Source: Muricoccus roseus
Lineage (GTDB): Bacteria; Pseudomonadota; Alphaproteobacteria; Acetobacterales; Acetobacteraceae
DNA length: 64,000 bases
Assembly: GCF_900141905.1 (NCBI RefSeq)
Contig: NZ_FQZF01000004.1
Coordinates: 206,871 to 270,870 of the forward strand
Reading direction: 5' to 3'
Position 1 is the stretch's first letter, and every line of letters starts with the position of its first letter. The notes under the pieces are model-generated. The model was given only the letters and a program-made list of their open reading frames with translations. It searched no databases and was not told the origin of the DNA. Positions 35,682 to 47,000 of this stretch are shown here, in pieces. The translations under genes and the position numbers were made by a program.

Positions 35682-36141
35682 ACAGCACCGGCATGGAGAG
35701 GCCCCCGCCCAGCGGCCGCTCCCCCGGCCGGTCCGCGACATAGCCGAGGCTCTCGTAGAAGGGCACCGCGCCGAGATAGGCCCGCAGCACGAAGCGGCGG
35801 TGCCCCGCGGTCCGTGCACGGTCCTCCGCCGCCCGCACCAGCCGCGTCGCCAGTCCCTGCCGCGCCGCATCGGGGTGCACGAAGACCTTGCGGATGCGGG
35901 CCACCTCCCCTTCCTGGCTGCCCCAGCCCGCGCTGCCGAGCAGGGTGCCTGCCCCTTCCGCCACCCACAGGTCGCTCGCCAGTACCTCGGGCGCATAGTC
36001 CGGGGCGTTCAGCATGGCGGTGTAGGCGGGCACGAGCTCCGGCGGGTAGGCCGCCGTTGCCAGGGCGGCGAAGGACGCGGCGTGCAGCGCCACCAGCGCC
36101 GGCATCTCCTCGGGTTGCAGAGGGCGGATCAGGGGCGTCAT
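35665..36141 (-). CDS. GNAT-family N-acetyltransferase
   Basis: 158 aa from ATG 36141. The acetyl-CoA pyrophosphate loop is visible as HPDAARQGLATRLVRAAE (Q/RxxGxG/A) preceded by ARIRKVFV, and the C-terminal FYESLGYVAD is the usual GNAT end. Substrate cannot be predicted. It overlaps the tail of the interrupted lysozyme-like frame and is divergent from the Bug-receptor gene. Confidence 0.88.
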   Translation of the reverse strand: MTPLIRPLQPEEMPALVALHAASFAALATAAYPPELVPAYTAMLNAPDYAPEVLASDLWVAEGAGTLLGSAGWGSQEGEVARIRKVFVHPDAARQGLATRLVRAAEDRARTAGHRRFVLRAYLGAVPFYESLGYVADRPGERPLGGGLSMPVLFMRKG

Positions 36142-36234
36142 CGGGATCTCCTGCCTCGACCGTGGCACCGGCCGGGCGCAAGATCGGGCGATGACCCCGT
36201 GCCGCCAAGAGCACCGGGACGATGGAGGATATCG

Positions 36235-37230
36235 ATGCGGTTTCCCAAGGGCCCCTTGTTCCGCCGGCGCCAGCTCGGCGCCCTGGCCGGCGGTGCCCTG
36301 CTGCCCGCCCCGGCCGTTCTGGCACAGGGAACGGGCACCTTCCCCAACCGCCCGATCCGGGTGGTCATCGCCTTCGCCGCCGGCGGCAATTCCGACACGA
36401 TGGCGCGGCTGATCCAGCCCCGGCTCTCCGAATTCCTGGGCCAGTCGGTGGTGGTGGAGAACCGGACGGGGGCGGGCGGCGCGCTCGCCGCCGGCCAGGT
36501 CGCCGCCGCGCCGGCCGATGGCCACACGCTGCTCTTCGACGCGGCCTCCTTCATCATCGCCCAGTTCATCCACCGGAACCTGCCCTTCGATTACGAGAAG
36601 GACTTCGCGCCGATCGGCATGGTGGCGGAGGTGCCCTACATCCTGGCCGTCACGAACTCGACCGGCATCACCGACCTGAAGGGCTATGTCGAGCAGGCGA
36701 AGATCATGCGGGACGGGATGCCCTACGGCTCCCCCGGCATCGGCAATACCGGCCACTTGGCGGGGGCGCTACTGGCTCACCGCTCCGGCACGAAGATGGA
36801 GCACATCCCCTATCGTGGCGGGGCCGAGGTGGCGCGGGACCTGGCGGCCGGCACCCTGCCCTCGGGCTATCTCTCGCTGAACTCCCTGGCCCCGGTGCTG
36901 GAGGCCGGGAGGGCACGGGCCATCGCGCTCACCAGCGGCCGGCGCATGGGGGTGGAGAACGTGCCCACCATAGCCGAATCCGGCTTCCCCGGCTTCGACC
37001 TGACGAGCTGGAACGCGATGTTCTGCCGCACCGGCACGCCCGAGCCGGTCCGCCGCCGGCTGGAGGAGGCCGTGAACTTCGCTACCGCCGATGAGGAGGT
37101 ACGCCGCCGGCTGGGCACCATGGGCGCCTCCGCCGTGCCGGCCGAAGCCGACAAGCTGGCCGCGCGCCTCATCAGCGAGCGGGCCCTGGTCCAGAACCTG
37201 ATGCGGGACACGGGCATCAGCTTCGGATGA
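36235..37230 (+). CDS. Bug-family (TctC-type) tripartite tricarboxylate transporter receptor
   Basis: 331 aa from ATG 36235, with GGAGG 8 nt upstream. Signal peptide FRRRQLGALAGGALLPAPAV to about residue 31 (twin-arginine-like). Family core: FPNRPIRVVIAFAAGGNSDT, VVENRTGAGGALAAGQVA, GSPGIGNTGHLAGAL and HIPYRGGAEVARDLAAG. Such periplasmic receptors bind carboxylates or other small molecules, usually for TctAB; none is adjacent, as is common for orphan Bug proteins. Confidence 0.93.
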   Translation: MRFPKGPLFRRRQLGALAGGALLPAPAVLAQGTGTFPNRPIRVVIAFAAGGNSDTMARLIQPRLSEFLGQSVVVENRTGAGGALAAGQVAAAPADGHTLLFDAASFIIAQFIHRNLPFDYEKDFAPIGMVAEVPYILAVTNSTGITDLKGYVEQAKIMRDGMPYGSPGIGNTGHLAGALLAHRSGTKMEHIPYRGGAEVARDLAAGTLPSGYLSLNSLAPVLEAGRARAIALTSGRRMGVENVPTIAESGFPGFDLTSWNAMFCRTGTPEPVRRRLEEAVNFATADEEVRRRLGTMGASAVPAEADKLAARLISERALVQNLMRDTGISFG

Positions 37231-37233
37231 GGA

Positions 37234-37264
37234 AAGGGCGCGCCAGCGATGCTGGCGCGCCCTT
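37234..37264. terminator. Bidirectional terminator between the Bug gene and ndk
   Basis: A 14-bp perfect stem (AAGGGCGCGCCAGC with its complement) and 3-nt loop lies between the convergent genes, 3 nt after the Bug-gene stop and 44 nt from the ndk stop. Confidence 0.65.
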
Positions 37265-37308
37265 CCGAAATTCCAAAGGAGGGGAGGCGGGCCTCCCCGG
37301 TCCCTGGC

Positions 37309-37731
37309 TCAGCCGACGATCTCGTTGCCGGCGAAGAAGTAGGCGATCTCGATCGCAGCGTTCTCCGGGCTGTCGGAGCCATGGACCGAGTTGGCCTCGA
37401 TGCTCTCGGCGAAGAGCTTGCGGATGGTGCCCTCGGCGGCGTTCGCCGGGTTGGTGGCGCCCATGATCTCGCGGTTCTTGGCCACCGCGTCCTCACCCTC
37501 GAGCACCTGAACGACCACGGGGCCGGAGGTCATGAAGGAGACGAGGTCCTTGAAGAAGGGGCGCTCCTTGTGGACGCCGTAGAAGGTCTCGGCCATCTGC
37601 TGGGTCATCTGGATGCGCTTCTGGGCGACGATCCGGAGACCCTTCTCCTCGAAGACGGCGTTGATCTTGCCGGTCAGGTTCCGGCGGGTCGCGTCGGGCT
37701 TGAGGATGCTGAAGGTGCGCTCGGTGGCCAT
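37309..37731 (-). CDS. ndk: Nucleoside diphosphate kinase
   Basis: 140 aa, the standard length. [20 protein letters not shown] opens the protein, and the phosphorylated histidine lies in [20 protein letters not shown]. It transfers the terminal phosphate between nucleoside triphosphates and diphosphates. ATG 37731 is preferred; an upstream in-frame start would add an unrelated Pro/Ala stretch. Confidence 0.97.
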   Translation of the reverse strand: MATERTFSILKPDATRRNLTGKINAVFEEKGLRIVAQKRIQMTQQMAETFYGVHKERPFFKDLVSFMTSGPVVVQVLEGEDAVAKNREIMGATNPANAAEGTIRKLFAESIEANSVHGSDSPENAAIEIAYFFAGNEIVG

Positions 37732-37907
37732 GGCGGGGGTTCCTTGGTTGGTGGGGGGCCGGGTAGCCGCCGGGCGCGCATTCGGCAAGGGGGAGAGGGC
37801 CGGGGCCCTCCATCAGCCGGGCGCGCCGGCCTTCCCGGCGGGCCCGTCCGGGGCTGGATCGAGGCCGGGAAGGGGGGCGCCGCATGGGCGCCCCGCCGCC
37901 TTCGGGC

Positions 37908-39095
37908 TCAGCGCGAGGGCGTGCCCGGCCAGTCCGGCCGCGCCACCCGCAGCAGCGCGTATCCCAGCAGCCCCGAGACCAGAGATCCGGCCAGGATGCC
38001 GATCTTCGCCTCGGCCTGCAGCAGCGGCTCCCCCGGGAAGGCCAGGAGGGTGATGAACAGGCTCATGGTAAAGCCGATGCCGCAAAGGAGCGCCGTGCCG
38101 AAGAGCTGGGTGCGGCTGGCATAGGCGGGCATGTCCGCCAGCCCCAGCCGGATCGACAGCAGCGAGGCCCCGAAGACGCCCACGGCCTTGCCGATCAGCA
38201 GGCCCAGCCCCACGCCGAGCGTCACCGGCGCCATCAGCGCCGAGCCGGGCAGGCCGAGGACGGGCACGCCGGCATTCGCCAGGCCGAAGATCGGCACGAT
38301 AAGGAAGCCGACCGGGATGTGCAGCGCATGCTCCAGCCGGTGCAGCGGGCTCGACACCTCGTCATCCGGCGCGGCGGGGCGGGCGCGCAGCGGGATGCAC
38401 AGGGCGAGGAACACGCCGGCCAGGGTGGCATGCACGCCCGAGCGCAGGACCAGGACCCAGAGGACGACGCCGAGGAGGAGGTAGGGCCAGAGCACGAGCA
38501 CCCGCGCCCGGTTCAACCCGAACAGCACCGCGAGCACCAGGGCCGCGCCGGCCAGGTCCGGCAGGGACAGGCCGGAGGTGTAGAAGAGGGCGATGATCAC
38601 CACCGCCCCGAGGTCGTCGATGATCGCCAGCGCCGCGAGGAACACCCGGAGCGAGGCGGGCACGCGGTTGCCGAGGAGGGAGATCACGCCCAGGGCGAAA
38701 GCGATGTCCGTCGCGGCCGGGATCGCCCAGCCATGCGAGGTCTCCGCGGGGTTGATCAGGAGAAAGACCAGCGCCGGCACGGCCATGCCGCCGGCCGCCG
38801 CGATTCCGGGCAGGGCCCGGCGCGGCCAGGTGGAAAGCTGGCCGTCCAGCGCCTCGCGCTTGATCTCCAGCCCCACCAGCAGGAAGAACACGGCCATCAG
38901 CCCGTCATTGATCCAGTGCTCGACCGAGAGCGGGCCCAGATAGGCATGCAGCACCGCCTCATAGGTTCCGGCCAGGGGCGAGTTGGCGATGACCAGGGCG
39001 AGCGCCGCAGACCCCATCAGCACGAGACCGGCCGAGGATTGCCCCTCGAGGAAGCGTCGGAGGGCACTGGGCCGGGCATGCTTAGGCGAGGCCAT
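37908..39095 (-). CDS. nhaA: Na+/H+ antiporter NhaA
   Basis: 395 aa inner-membrane antiporter with about 12 hydrophobic segments. [14 protein letters not shown] [14 protein letters not shown] follows the first helices; the ion-binding aspartate pair is in [20 protein letters not shown] and [14 protein letters not shown] precedes it. ATG 39095 gives the family N-terminus [14 protein letters not shown]. It exports sodium for protons and helps pH homeostasis. It is transcribed leftwards and is divergent from the ABC-F gene across 138 nt. Confidence 0.94.
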   Translation of the reverse strand: MASPKHARPSALRRFLEGQSSAGLVLMGSAALALVIANSPLAGTYEAVLHAYLGPLSVEHWINDGLMAVFFLLVGLEIKREALDGQLSTWPRRALPGIAAAGGMAVPALVFLLINPAETSHGWAIPAATDIAFALGVISLLGNRVPASLRVFLAALAIIDDLGAVVIIALFYTSGLSLPDLAGAALVLAVLFGLNRARVLVLWPYLLLGVVLWVLVLRSGVHATLAGVFLALCIPLRARPAAPDDEVSSPLHRLEHALHIPVGFLIVPIFGLANAGVPVLGLPGSALMAPVTLGVGLGLLIGKAVGVFGASLLSIRLGLADMPAYASRTQLFGTALLCGIGFTMSLFITLLAFPGEPLLQAEAKIGILAGSLVSGLLGYALLRVARPDWPGTPSR

Positions 39096-39233
39096 GGTGG
39101 GTCCTTTGTTGTGGCTGAGCCGCCGTATCACGCATGGCGGGCTGCGCCAGGGCAAATCGAGAGTTCCCGGATCGGGGCTGCTCCCCGCCGATAGCCGTTT
39201 CGCTGCGCTGCGGTGCGGGGTAGAAGCCCGGCC

Positions 39234-41114
39234 ATGACGGTCCTTGCCCTACGCGACCTGACCATCCGCCTGGCTGGCCGCACCCTGCTCGATGGCGCCA
39301 ATCTCCAGCTCGACCCCGGCCGCAAGCTCGGGCTCGTCGGCCGGAACGGCGCCGGGAAGTCCACCCTGTTCCGCGCCCTGACCGGCGCCCTGCAGCCCGA
39401 TGGCGGCGAGATCCGGATCGCCAGCCGCGCCCGCATGGCCCATGTGGCGCAGGAGCAGCCGGGTACGGATGTCTCGCTGATCGAAACGGTGCTGGCGGCC
39501 GACACCGAGCGCGCCGCCCTGCTGGCCGAGCGCGAGCATGGCGACCCCGCCCGGGTGGCCGAGGTGCAGGAGCGGCTGATCGCGATCGGCGCCGATGCCG
39601 CCGCGGCGCGGGCCGGCGCCGTGCTGGCGGGCCTGGGCTTCGATGCCGCCGCCCAGCTCCGCCCGGTGCGCGAATTCTCGGGCGGCTGGCGGATGCGCGT
39701 GGCCCTGGCCTGCGCGCTCTCGCTGGAGCCGGACCTGCTGCTGCTGGACGAGCCGACCAACCACCTGGACCTGGAGGCGACCCTCTGGCTGGAGGGCTGG
39801 CTGAAGCGCTTCCCCGGCGCGGCCATCATCATCTCCCACGACCGGGAGGTGCTGGACGAGTGCGTGGACAGCATCGCGCATCTCGACCGCGGCAAGATCA
39901 CCACCTATCCCGGCGGCTATTCGGAATTCGTGCGCATCCGCACGGAGCGCATGGCCCAGCAGGCGGCGCAGAACGCGAAGATCGTGGCCGAGCGCGCCCA
40001 TATGCAGGCCTTCGTGGACCGGTTCCGCGCCAAGGCCAGCAAGGCGCGCCAGGCGCAGTCCCGCATCAAGGCGCTGGAGAAGCTGCCCGCCGTCTCGGCC
40101 ATCGTCGAGGACGTCGCGACACGCTTCGAGTTCCCCGACCCGCCCGAGGTGCCGCCGCCCATCCTGACCATGTATGGCGCGAGCGTCGGCTATGGCGACC
40201 GCACCATTCTCCGCGGCCTGGAGCTCCGGCTCGACCAGGAGGACCGGGTGGCGCTGCTGGGCGCCAACGGCAACGGCAAGTCCACCCTGGCCAAGCTCAT
40301 CGCCGGCAAGCTGGAGCCCCGGGGGGGCGAGGTCCGCCGCGCCCCGCGGCTGAAGATCGGCTATTTCGACCAGCACCAGGCCGAGGCGCTGGACCCGAAC
40401 GGCACGCCGCTGACCCATATGCAGCACGCCATGCCCAAGGCGACCGTGACCCAGGCCCGTGCCCAGCTCGCGCGCTTCGGGCTGGACGAGGACCGGGCCA
40501 CCACCCTCATCAAGGACTGCTCGGGCGGCGAGAAGGCCCGGCTGCTGCTGGCGCTGACCACGCGGGACGCGCCCCAGCTTCTGATCCTGGACGAGCCGAC
40601 CAACCACCTGGACATCGACGCGCGCGAGGCGATGGTCCGCGCCCTGGCGGAGTACAAGGGCGCCGTGGTCCTCATCACCCACGACCCGCATATGGTGGAG
40701 CTGGCGGCGGACAGCCTCTGGCTGGTGGCGGACGGGGCGGTGAAGCCCTTCGACGGCGACTTGGCGGATTACCGCGCCTGGCTCGCCGGCCGCGCCCGCG
40801 ATGCCCGCAGCGAGGCCCGCGCCGCCCGGGGGGAGAGCGATGCCCCCGCCAAGCCCACCGCCGCCAGCCGCGCCGCCGCCCGTGCCGCCCTGGCCCCCAT
40901 CCGGGAGCGGGTGAAGGAGATCGAGGCGCGGATGGAGAAGTTGCGCCTGGAGGACCGGCTGCTGGAGCGAAAGCTTTCGGACACCGAGACCTATGCGCGC
41001 TTCAAGCCGGCGGACATCACCTGGGCCAACACCCGCCGCGCCGCCATCGCCGACATCATGGCGAAGCTGGAAGAGGAGTGGCTGGAACTCTCGGAAAAGC
41101 TCGAGGCGGCATGA
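39234..41114 (+). CDS. ABC-F family ATPase (Uup/YheS-like, translation factor type)
   Basis: 626 aa with two soluble ATPase domains and no membrane part. First Walker [19 protein letters not shown] and signature [20 protein letters not shown] with [20 protein letters not shown]; second [32 protein letters not shown] and [15 protein letters not shown] coiled-coil linker joins the domains, and a Glu/Arg-rich tail ends the protein. ABC-F proteins act on the ribosome, with roles in stalled translation or antibiotic protection. ATG 39234 is chosen over an in-frame upstream start. Confidence 0.93.
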   Translation: MTVLALRDLTIRLAGRTLLDGANLQLDPGRKLGLVGRNGAGKSTLFRALTGALQPDGGEIRIASRARMAHVAQEQPGTDVSLIETVLAADTERAALLAEREHGDPARVAEVQERLIAIGADAAAARAGAVLAGLGFDAAAQLRPVREFSGGWRMRVALACALSLEPDLLLLDEPTNHLDLEATLWLEGWLKRFPGAAIIISHDREVLDECVDSIAHLDRGKITTYPGGYSEFVRIRTERMAQQAAQNAKIVAERAHMQAFVDRFRAKASKARQAQSRIKALEKLPAVSAIVEDVATRFEFPDPPEVPPPILTMYGASVGYGDRTILRGLELRLDQEDRVALLGANGNGKSTLAKLIAGKLEPRGGEVRRAPRLKIGYFDQHQAEALDPNGTPLTHMQHAMPKATVTQARAQLARFGLDEDRATTLIKDCSGGEKARLLLALTTRDAPQLLILDEPTNHLDIDAREAMVRALAEYKGAVVLITHDPHMVELAADSLWLVADGAVKPFDGDLADYRAWLAGRARDARSEARAARGESDAPAKPTAASRAAARAALAPIRERVKEIEARMEKLRLEDRLLERKLSDTETYARFKPADITWANTRRAAIADIMAKLEEEWLELSEKLEAA

Positions 41115-41191
41115 GCGCCCGGATTCCATTGTGATGTTGAAATCGTCTTCCCGGCCGGCCCAGTCTGGGCGCATGGGCGGGGAGCGGAACG

Positions 41192-41608
41192 ATGGTCGAG
41201 AGCGACGTCACGGCGCGCAACCTGGCGCGCGTGCAGGACATCTATGGCCGCTATGCGGAAGGCGACCGGTCGGCGCTCTATGAGGCGCTGTCGCCCGAGG
41301 TCTCCTGGAGCTCCGCCGGCGACGGGGCGCTCCCCTGGGCCGGCACCCGCCGGGGGCCGGAGGGGGTCAGGAGCTATTTCGACGCCCTCGATGCCCAGGG
41401 CGAGGTCACGGGCTACGAGGTGGAGCAGGTGATCGCCCAGGGCGAATGGATCGCGGTCCTGGCCTGCGCCACCATCCGCTACCGCGGCAACGGGCAGGAA
41501 CACCGCTACGCCAAGGCCGACTTCATTCGGAGCGTGGACGGGCGGGTGGCGGATTTCCGCGAGTTCTACGACACCGCCCGCGCCTGCCGCGAGCAGAGCT
41601 GCGGCTGA
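41192..41608 (+). CDS. SnoaL/NTF2-like protein (ketosteroid-isomerase-related)
   Basis: 138 aa. The N-terminal helix QDIYGRYAEGDRSALYEALS and the WSSAGDGALPWAGTRRGPEG pocket strand are typical of the SnoaL-like fold, as is FYDTARACREQ at the end. Members range from isomerases to binding proteins, and the active residues are not decisive. It follows the ABC-F gene by 77 nt with its own GGGGAG ribosome-binding site. Confidence 0.85.
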   Translation: MVESDVTARNLARVQDIYGRYAEGDRSALYEALSPEVSWSSAGDGALPWAGTRRGPEGVRSYFDALDAQGEVTGYEVEQVIAQGEWIAVLACATIRYRGNGQEHRYAKADFIRSVDGRVADFREFYDTARACREQSCG

Positions 41609-41613
41609 GGGGA

Positions 41614-41633
41614 AGGGGGCCCTCAGGCCCCCT
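41614..41633. terminator. Possible terminator between convergent genes
   Basis: AGGGGGCC and GGCCCCCT form an 8-bp stem with a CTCA loop just after the SnoaL-like stop; the right half overlaps the convergent DUF6356-type gene stop. No T-run is present. Confidence 0.4.
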
Positions 41634-41871
41634 GGCGCGCCTCGACCATCGCCTGCCGCTCGGCCCGCACGCGGTTCACCACCATCCGGTCATGCAGCTG
41701 CGTGACGGTTGCCGAGCCGGTGCGGGTGAAAAGGAAGGGCAGCAGCGCATGCACGAAGCAGGCGAGGGAGCCCAGCAGCATCTTCCAGCCGAACCAGGCG
41801 GCCGTGTGCATGTGCTCCGTATAGCTTTCCCCGACCGAGGCGGGATGTTCCGTGAAGGAGGGGCGAGCCAT
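41623..41871 (-). CDS. DUF6356-like small membrane protein
   Basis: 82 aa. It begins FTEHPASVGESYTEHMHTAA, a string I associate with DUF6356 proteins, and has one hydrophobic segment LGSLACFVHALLPFLF followed by a basic tail with LHDRMVVNRVRAER. It is probably an inner-membrane protein of unknown role. It is divergent from the Lrp-family gene (125-nt gap). Confidence 0.65.
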   Translation of the reverse strand: MARPSFTEHPASVGESYTEHMHTAAWFGWKMLLGSLACFVHALLPFLFTRTGSATVTQLHDRMVVNRVRAERQAMVEARQGA

Positions 41872-41996
41872 GTCCGTGATCCCTGGATGACAGGGGGAGA
41901 TTAGGCCGGGGGCTCCGGCAAAACCTTGCGTTCTGTGCCGGATCTGTTGAGCATCGCGCGATTTCGTCCCCCTTATGCGAGGATTGGTGCAAATTC

Positions 41997-42464
41997 ATGC
42001 CCCTCGACGCCTTCGACCGGAAGATCCTGGATCTCCTCCAGGAGGATGCGACCCTCTCCGTAGCGGAGGTGGCGGAACGCGCCGGGCTCTCTCCCTCGCC
42101 CTGCTGGCGCCGCATCCGCCGGCTGGAGGAGGAGGGCGTCATCCGCCGGCGCGTCGCCCTGCTGGACGCGGCGAAGATGCGCGTCGGCGTCACCGTCTTC
42201 GTGACGATCCGCACCACCCGCCACAGCATGGATTGGGCCGAGCGCTTCTGCCGGGCCGTGAGCGCGATTCCGGAGGTTCTGGAATTCCACCGGATGAGCG
42301 GCAGCGTGGACTACCTGCTGCGCGTGGTGGTGCCGGACATCGCGGCCTATGACGGCGTGTACAAGCGGCTGATCGAGATCGCCGATCTCTACGACGTCAG
42401 CTCCAGCTTCTCGATGGAGCAGATCAAGTACACGACCGCGCTGCCCACGGGCTACGCGGCCTGA
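41997..42464 (+). CDS. Lrp/AsnC-family transcriptional regulator
   Basis: 155 aa. N-terminal HTH DRKILDLLQEDATLSVAEVA, AGLSPSPCWRRIRRLEEEGV; C-terminal RAM (ligand) domain with MSGSVDYLLRVVVPDIAAYD. These regulators sense amino acids. It is the divergent neighbour of the small DUF6356-like gene and is convergent with the AtoE-type transporter gene, so the target cannot be assigned by position. Confidence 0.93.
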   Translation: MPLDAFDRKILDLLQEDATLSVAEVAERAGLSPSPCWRRIRRLEEEGVIRRRVALLDAAKMRVGVTVFVTIRTTRHSMDWAERFCRAVSAIPEVLEFHRMSGSVDYLLRVVVPDIAAYDGVYKRLIEIADLYDVSSSFSMEQIKYTTALPTGYAA

Positions 42465-42519
42465 CCCTGGAGCCGGGGCGCAGGGAGAGTAGGTCCCCCC
42501 CCGGCGCCCCGGAACGCCC

Positions 42520-43971
42520 TCAGGGCATCACGGGCGGCACGTATTCCAGCGTGCGCCCGAGCAGCCAGAGCATGAACAGCACCAGCGGCGTGTGGACGAG
42601 AAGCTGCAGGAAGCTGAAGCCGACGATGTCGCGCGCCTTGAGGGAGAGCACGCCGAGCAGCGGCAGCATCCAGAAGGGGTTGATCAGGTTCGGCAGCGCC
42701 TCCGCCGCGTTGTAGACCTGCACGGCCCAGCCGAGATGGACCTTCAGCTCGTTCGCGGCCTGCATCACATAGGGCGCCTCGATGATCCACTTCCCGCCGC
42801 CGGAGGGGATGAAGAAGCCGAGCACGGCGGAATAGACGCCCATGGCCACGGGGAAGGTCTCCGCCGTGGTGGCGCTGACGAAGACATGGGCGATGCGGTC
42901 GGTCAGGCTCGCCCCGCCCCAGCCCTTCGCATTAGTCATGATCGCGGCGATCGATCCGTAGAGCGGGAACTGGATCAGCACGCCGGTCGTGGCGGGCACC
43001 GCGCGCGCCACCGCGTTCAGGAAGGAGCGCGGCCGCCAGTGCAGCAGCAGGCCGAGCATGAGGAAGAGCAGGTTGTAGGTGTTGAGCCCCGAGATGGCGA
43101 CGATCGCGCCCACGCGGGTGAATTCCTGCAGCATCCAGCCCAGGGTGAGCACGACGAGGATGACGGTGAGGAAGGGGCTGTATTCCAGCCACTCGCCCGG
43201 CCGCTCGCGCGGCGGCAGCGCGTCCATCGGCACCTGGGGGTCGATGCCCATCTTCTCCGCGGTCACGGCCTGGTCGCCCTTGGGGGCCGACATCCAGCTG
43301 ATGATCACGGAGACGACGAGCAGCACCAGCGCCATCACCATGGACTGCCAGAGGAAGATTGTCTCGCTGAAGGGGAGCACGCCGGTGATCTGCAGGATGG
43401 CGGGCGGCAGGCTGGCCGGGTTCGCCTGGAGCTGCGCGGCCGAGGAGGAAAGGCCCAGCGCCCAGGTGGCGCCGAGGCCGAGATACCCGGCCGCGCCGGC
43501 CGCGCGGTAGTCCATCTTCAGCTCCGGCCGCGTGGCCATGGCGCGGGCCAGCAGGCCGCTGAAGACAAGGCTGAGGCCCCAGTTGAGGAAGGAGGCCAGC
43601 ATGCTGATGGCCGCCACCAGCGCGATGGCGCCCGGCCCGGTGGAGGGCATCGCGGCGATGCGCCGGATCAGCCGCGCGGCGGGTGGGGAGGTGGCGACGA
43701 CGTAGCCGGTGATGGCGACGAAGGCCATCTGCATGCTGAAGACGATCAGGCTCCAGAACCCGTCGCCGAAGGCCTTGGTCACGGCCGTGGGCGAGGAGCC
43801 GTTGACCAGCGCCGCGACGGCCACCACCGCCACCGCGATGGCCGCGAACACATAGGTGTCCGGGAACCAGGTCTCGGCCCATGCCGTGAAGCGCAGCGCC
43901 AGCCGGGCCATCGCGCTCTGGCGGACGGGGGCCTCAGGCGCGGCTGGTCGGGCCGGAAGGTCGGAGGGCAT
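42520..43971 (-). CDS. Short-chain fatty acid transporter, AtoE family
   Basis: 483 aa integral membrane protein with more than ten hydrophobic segments. Family text includes TAWAETWFPDTYVFAAIAVA, LSLVFSGLLARAMATRPELK, GYLGLGATWALGLSSSAAQL and PSGGGKWIIEAPYVMQAANE. AtoE homologues take up butyrate, acetoacetate or related acids. No thiolase or CoA-transferase gene is adjacent, so the actual substrate is open. Confidence 0.88.
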   Translation of the reverse strand: MPSDLPARPAAPEAPVRQSAMARLALRFTAWAETWFPDTYVFAAIAVAVVAVAALVNGSSPTAVTKAFGDGFWSLIVFSMQMAFVAITGYVVATSPPAARLIRRIAAMPSTGPGAIALVAAISMLASFLNWGLSLVFSGLLARAMATRPELKMDYRAAGAAGYLGLGATWALGLSSSAAQLQANPASLPPAILQITGVLPFSETIFLWQSMVMALVLLVVSVIISWMSAPKGDQAVTAEKMGIDPQVPMDALPPRERPGEWLEYSPFLTVILVVLTLGWMLQEFTRVGAIVAISGLNTYNLLFLMLGLLLHWRPRSFLNAVARAVPATTGVLIQFPLYGSIAAIMTNAKGWGGASLTDRIAHVFVSATTAETFPVAMGVYSAVLGFFIPSGGGKWIIEAPYVMQAANELKVHLGWAVQVYNAAEALPNLINPFWMLPLLGVLSLKARDIVGFSFLQLLVHTPLVLFMLWLLGRTLEYVPPVMP

Positions 43972-44085
43972 GCGCGGGAACTCCTTGGATCATCGTGGCG
44001 GGGGCGCGTGCGATGGCGGTTTGGCGAGATGCGGCTCTTGGGGCCGCTGGATGGCCTGGACGGTTTTGGCCGGTCCGGGAAGGGG

Positions 44086-47000
44086 TCATGCGTCCAGCAC
44101 CAGGTCCGTCAGGGGCACGGCCCGGCAGGTGAGGCAGGTGTCGGGGTCCTCGGCCGCGAGCGGCACGAGGTGCCGGACTTGGCCGGCGATCCGGGGCACC
44201 GCGCAGCTTTCGCACTGGCCGACCCGGCAGCCGCTGGGCAGCTGCAGCCCGTGCGCCTCCGCGAGGTCGAGCAGCGCGCCATCGGCCGGGTGCCAGCGCA
44301 GGGTGCGGCCGGAGCGGGCGAAGCGCACCTCGCGCGGCGTATCCGGGATGGCCGCGTCCTCGGAGGGCAGGGCCTGGAACAGCTCCTGGAAGATCTCGAA
44401 GCGCGGCACGCCGCGCGCGACCAGCCCTTCCGCCACCGCCTGCAGCATGCCGGGCGGGCCGCAGAGATAGAAGCGGGCCCGGGCCTCGATGAGCGAGGCC
44501 CCGATGCTCGCGGCGCCGATCCGGCCGGCATGGTGGAAGCCGCGATCCGAAGGGCGGGGGCGGCTGTAATGGTCGATCACCTCCAGCCCGGGCAGCTGGG
44601 CGGCGAGCGCGCGCAGCCGGTTGCGGAAGGCGTGGGTGGTGCCGTCGCGGTTGCCGTAGTGCAGCACGACGCGGGGCGGCGCCGGCCGGCCGAGGAGGGA
44701 TTCGAGATAGCCGATGAAGGGCGTGATCCCGATGCCGGCCGCGACCAGCACCACCGGGAAGGGCGCCACGGAGGGGATGACGAAGCGGCCGGACGGCGCG
44801 CCCGCTTCCACCAGGTCGCCCGGCGCCAGCCGCCGCGTCACCCAGTCCGATCCCGGCCCGCCGGCCCGCCGCACGGTGATGCGGTAATCGCCGCCCGGTG
44901 CGTCCGAGAGCGAGTAGGAGCGGATGATCGACCCCTCGGCGAGGCGCAGCGTGAGATGCTGGCCCGGAAGGAAGGGGGGCAGCGGCGCCCCATCCGGGGC
45001 GGCGAGGCGAAGCGAGACGACATCCTCCGTCTCTCGCTCGGTCGCCATCACGCGCAGCGGCCGGAAGCCGGGCCAGGGGGTGGCCGTGTCGGCCAGGGCG
45101 CGCAGGGTGCAGGGCACGCCCTTGTGCGAGACGGAGCCGCTGATGGCGTCGGTATGCGCCGTGTCGATCAGAGCGTTGTAGTTGCTGGCCCGCTCCGCCG
45201 GCAGGCCGAGATCGGGGCAGGCCTCCCACCAGCCGTAATCGGCCAGCACCACCTCCGGGTGCAGCGCGTCGTTCCAGCGGGCGCGGAAGCGGGCCCGGCC
45301 GGCGCGCGTCTCCACCTGCATCCACCCGCCATCCGCGATTCCCTGCGCGCGGGCGAGCTCCGGATGCATCTCCGCCACCGGCTCCGCCGCGCGGCGCCGG
45401 AGCGAGGCGATGCCGCGATGCTGGCTGTGGCAGTAATAGCCGCTCTTCGCGGTGGTCAGGATGAAAGGGAAGGCCGGGTCCGGCGCCTCGGGCGGCCGGA
45501 AGCCGGGCAGGGCGGGCTGGCCGTGGCGCAGCAGCCGCTCCGAATAAAGCTCCACCCGGCCGCTCGGCGTCGCGAAGGCGGGCTGGCCTTCGGCAAGCCG
45601 GTGCGCGAAGCGCCGTTCCCGCTGCTCCAGCGGGCGGCGCAGCCCGGCCGGGCTGGCGCGCAGCTCGGCCACGGTGATGCCGGTGGGGGCCAGCATGTGG
45701 TTCCACCCCGCCTCGACGCTGCCGCCGAAGAAGGCCTCCCCCATGCCGAGGCGCGTGGCGAGGGCGAAGACGATCTCCATGTCCGAGCGTGCCTCGCCCA
45801 GCGGCTCGACCATGCGGGGGCGGAGCTGGATCAGCTCCTCGGCCGCCGCATTGATCTCGAAGCCGATTCGCAGCCCCTCGCGCTCCCAGGGGCTGCTGAC
45901 GGGCAGCAGGATGTCGGCGAAGCGGGCCGTCGGGGTTTCGTTCAGGTCGCAATGCACGTGGAATTCGAGCGCGCGCAGCGCCGCCGCGGAATGCGCCGGA
46001 TCGGCCTGGGAGATCAGGAGGTTGGCGCCGAAGGACATCAGCCCCCGCACGCGGTAGGGCTCGCCCTCGAGGATGGCGCGGCGGAGATCCTCGGCCGTGA
46101 CCCAGCCGCGCGCGGGCGGGCCGAGCGGGCGCTCCCCGATCCCCAGCGCCTTCGCCGCCTGGCCCGGTGGCAGCAGGCCATGGTCGTTCACGACCCGCAC
46201 GGGCTGGCGCGCGAGGTGCCGGTTGCCGCCCAGACGGTCGAGGCTGCCGGTCAGGGCATAGAGGATGGCGATGGCGCGGTCGGTCTGGGTGGCGTTGGCG
46301 TTCTGCCCCACGCCGGTCCAGCAATAATAGCTGACGCGGCGGGCCTGGCCGATCGCATCGGCGGCCGCGCGGATGGAGGCCTCGGGAATGGTGGTGACGG
46401 CCGAGACCCGCGCGGGCGTCCAGGCAGCGCAGGCCTCCGCCAGCCGGTCGAGCACGGGGCGGCAGCGGATCGGCCCGCCCGGCGTGGGCAGGGTAAAGGC
46501 GCCGCGCAGGGCGAAGCGGTCGGCGCGCTGTGCGGCGGCGGGGCGCTCGGCGTCATAGGCGATGGGGGTGCCGGCGAGGGCATCCAGGACGACGGGCGCT
46601 GCTTCCGGCCCCTCCAACCCCAGCTCGCCCGCGCGCAGAAGCAGCCCGGTCCCCTCATCGACGAGGAAGGGCGCGTCGGTCCATTCGCGCAGGAAGGCCT
46701 CGTCATAGCCCTCCCGGGCCAGCATCAGATGGATCAGCCCGAGGGCGAGGGCCGCATCCGTGCCGGGGCGCACGCGCAGCCAGTGCTGCGCCCCGGCCGC
46801 ATGGGCATTCCGCCGCGGGTCCACGACCACCAGCGCGGCGCCGCGCGCGCGGGCCTCGGCGATCTCCCCGGCCTCGGCCAGCCAGGTGCTGGCGGGGTTG
46901 TGGCCCCAGAGCAGGATCAGGTCGGAATTCGCGTAGTCCGGCGTGCCGATGCCCGCGCCGAAGGTGAAGGCGTGGGCGTGGTCCTTGTGCCAGTTGCAGA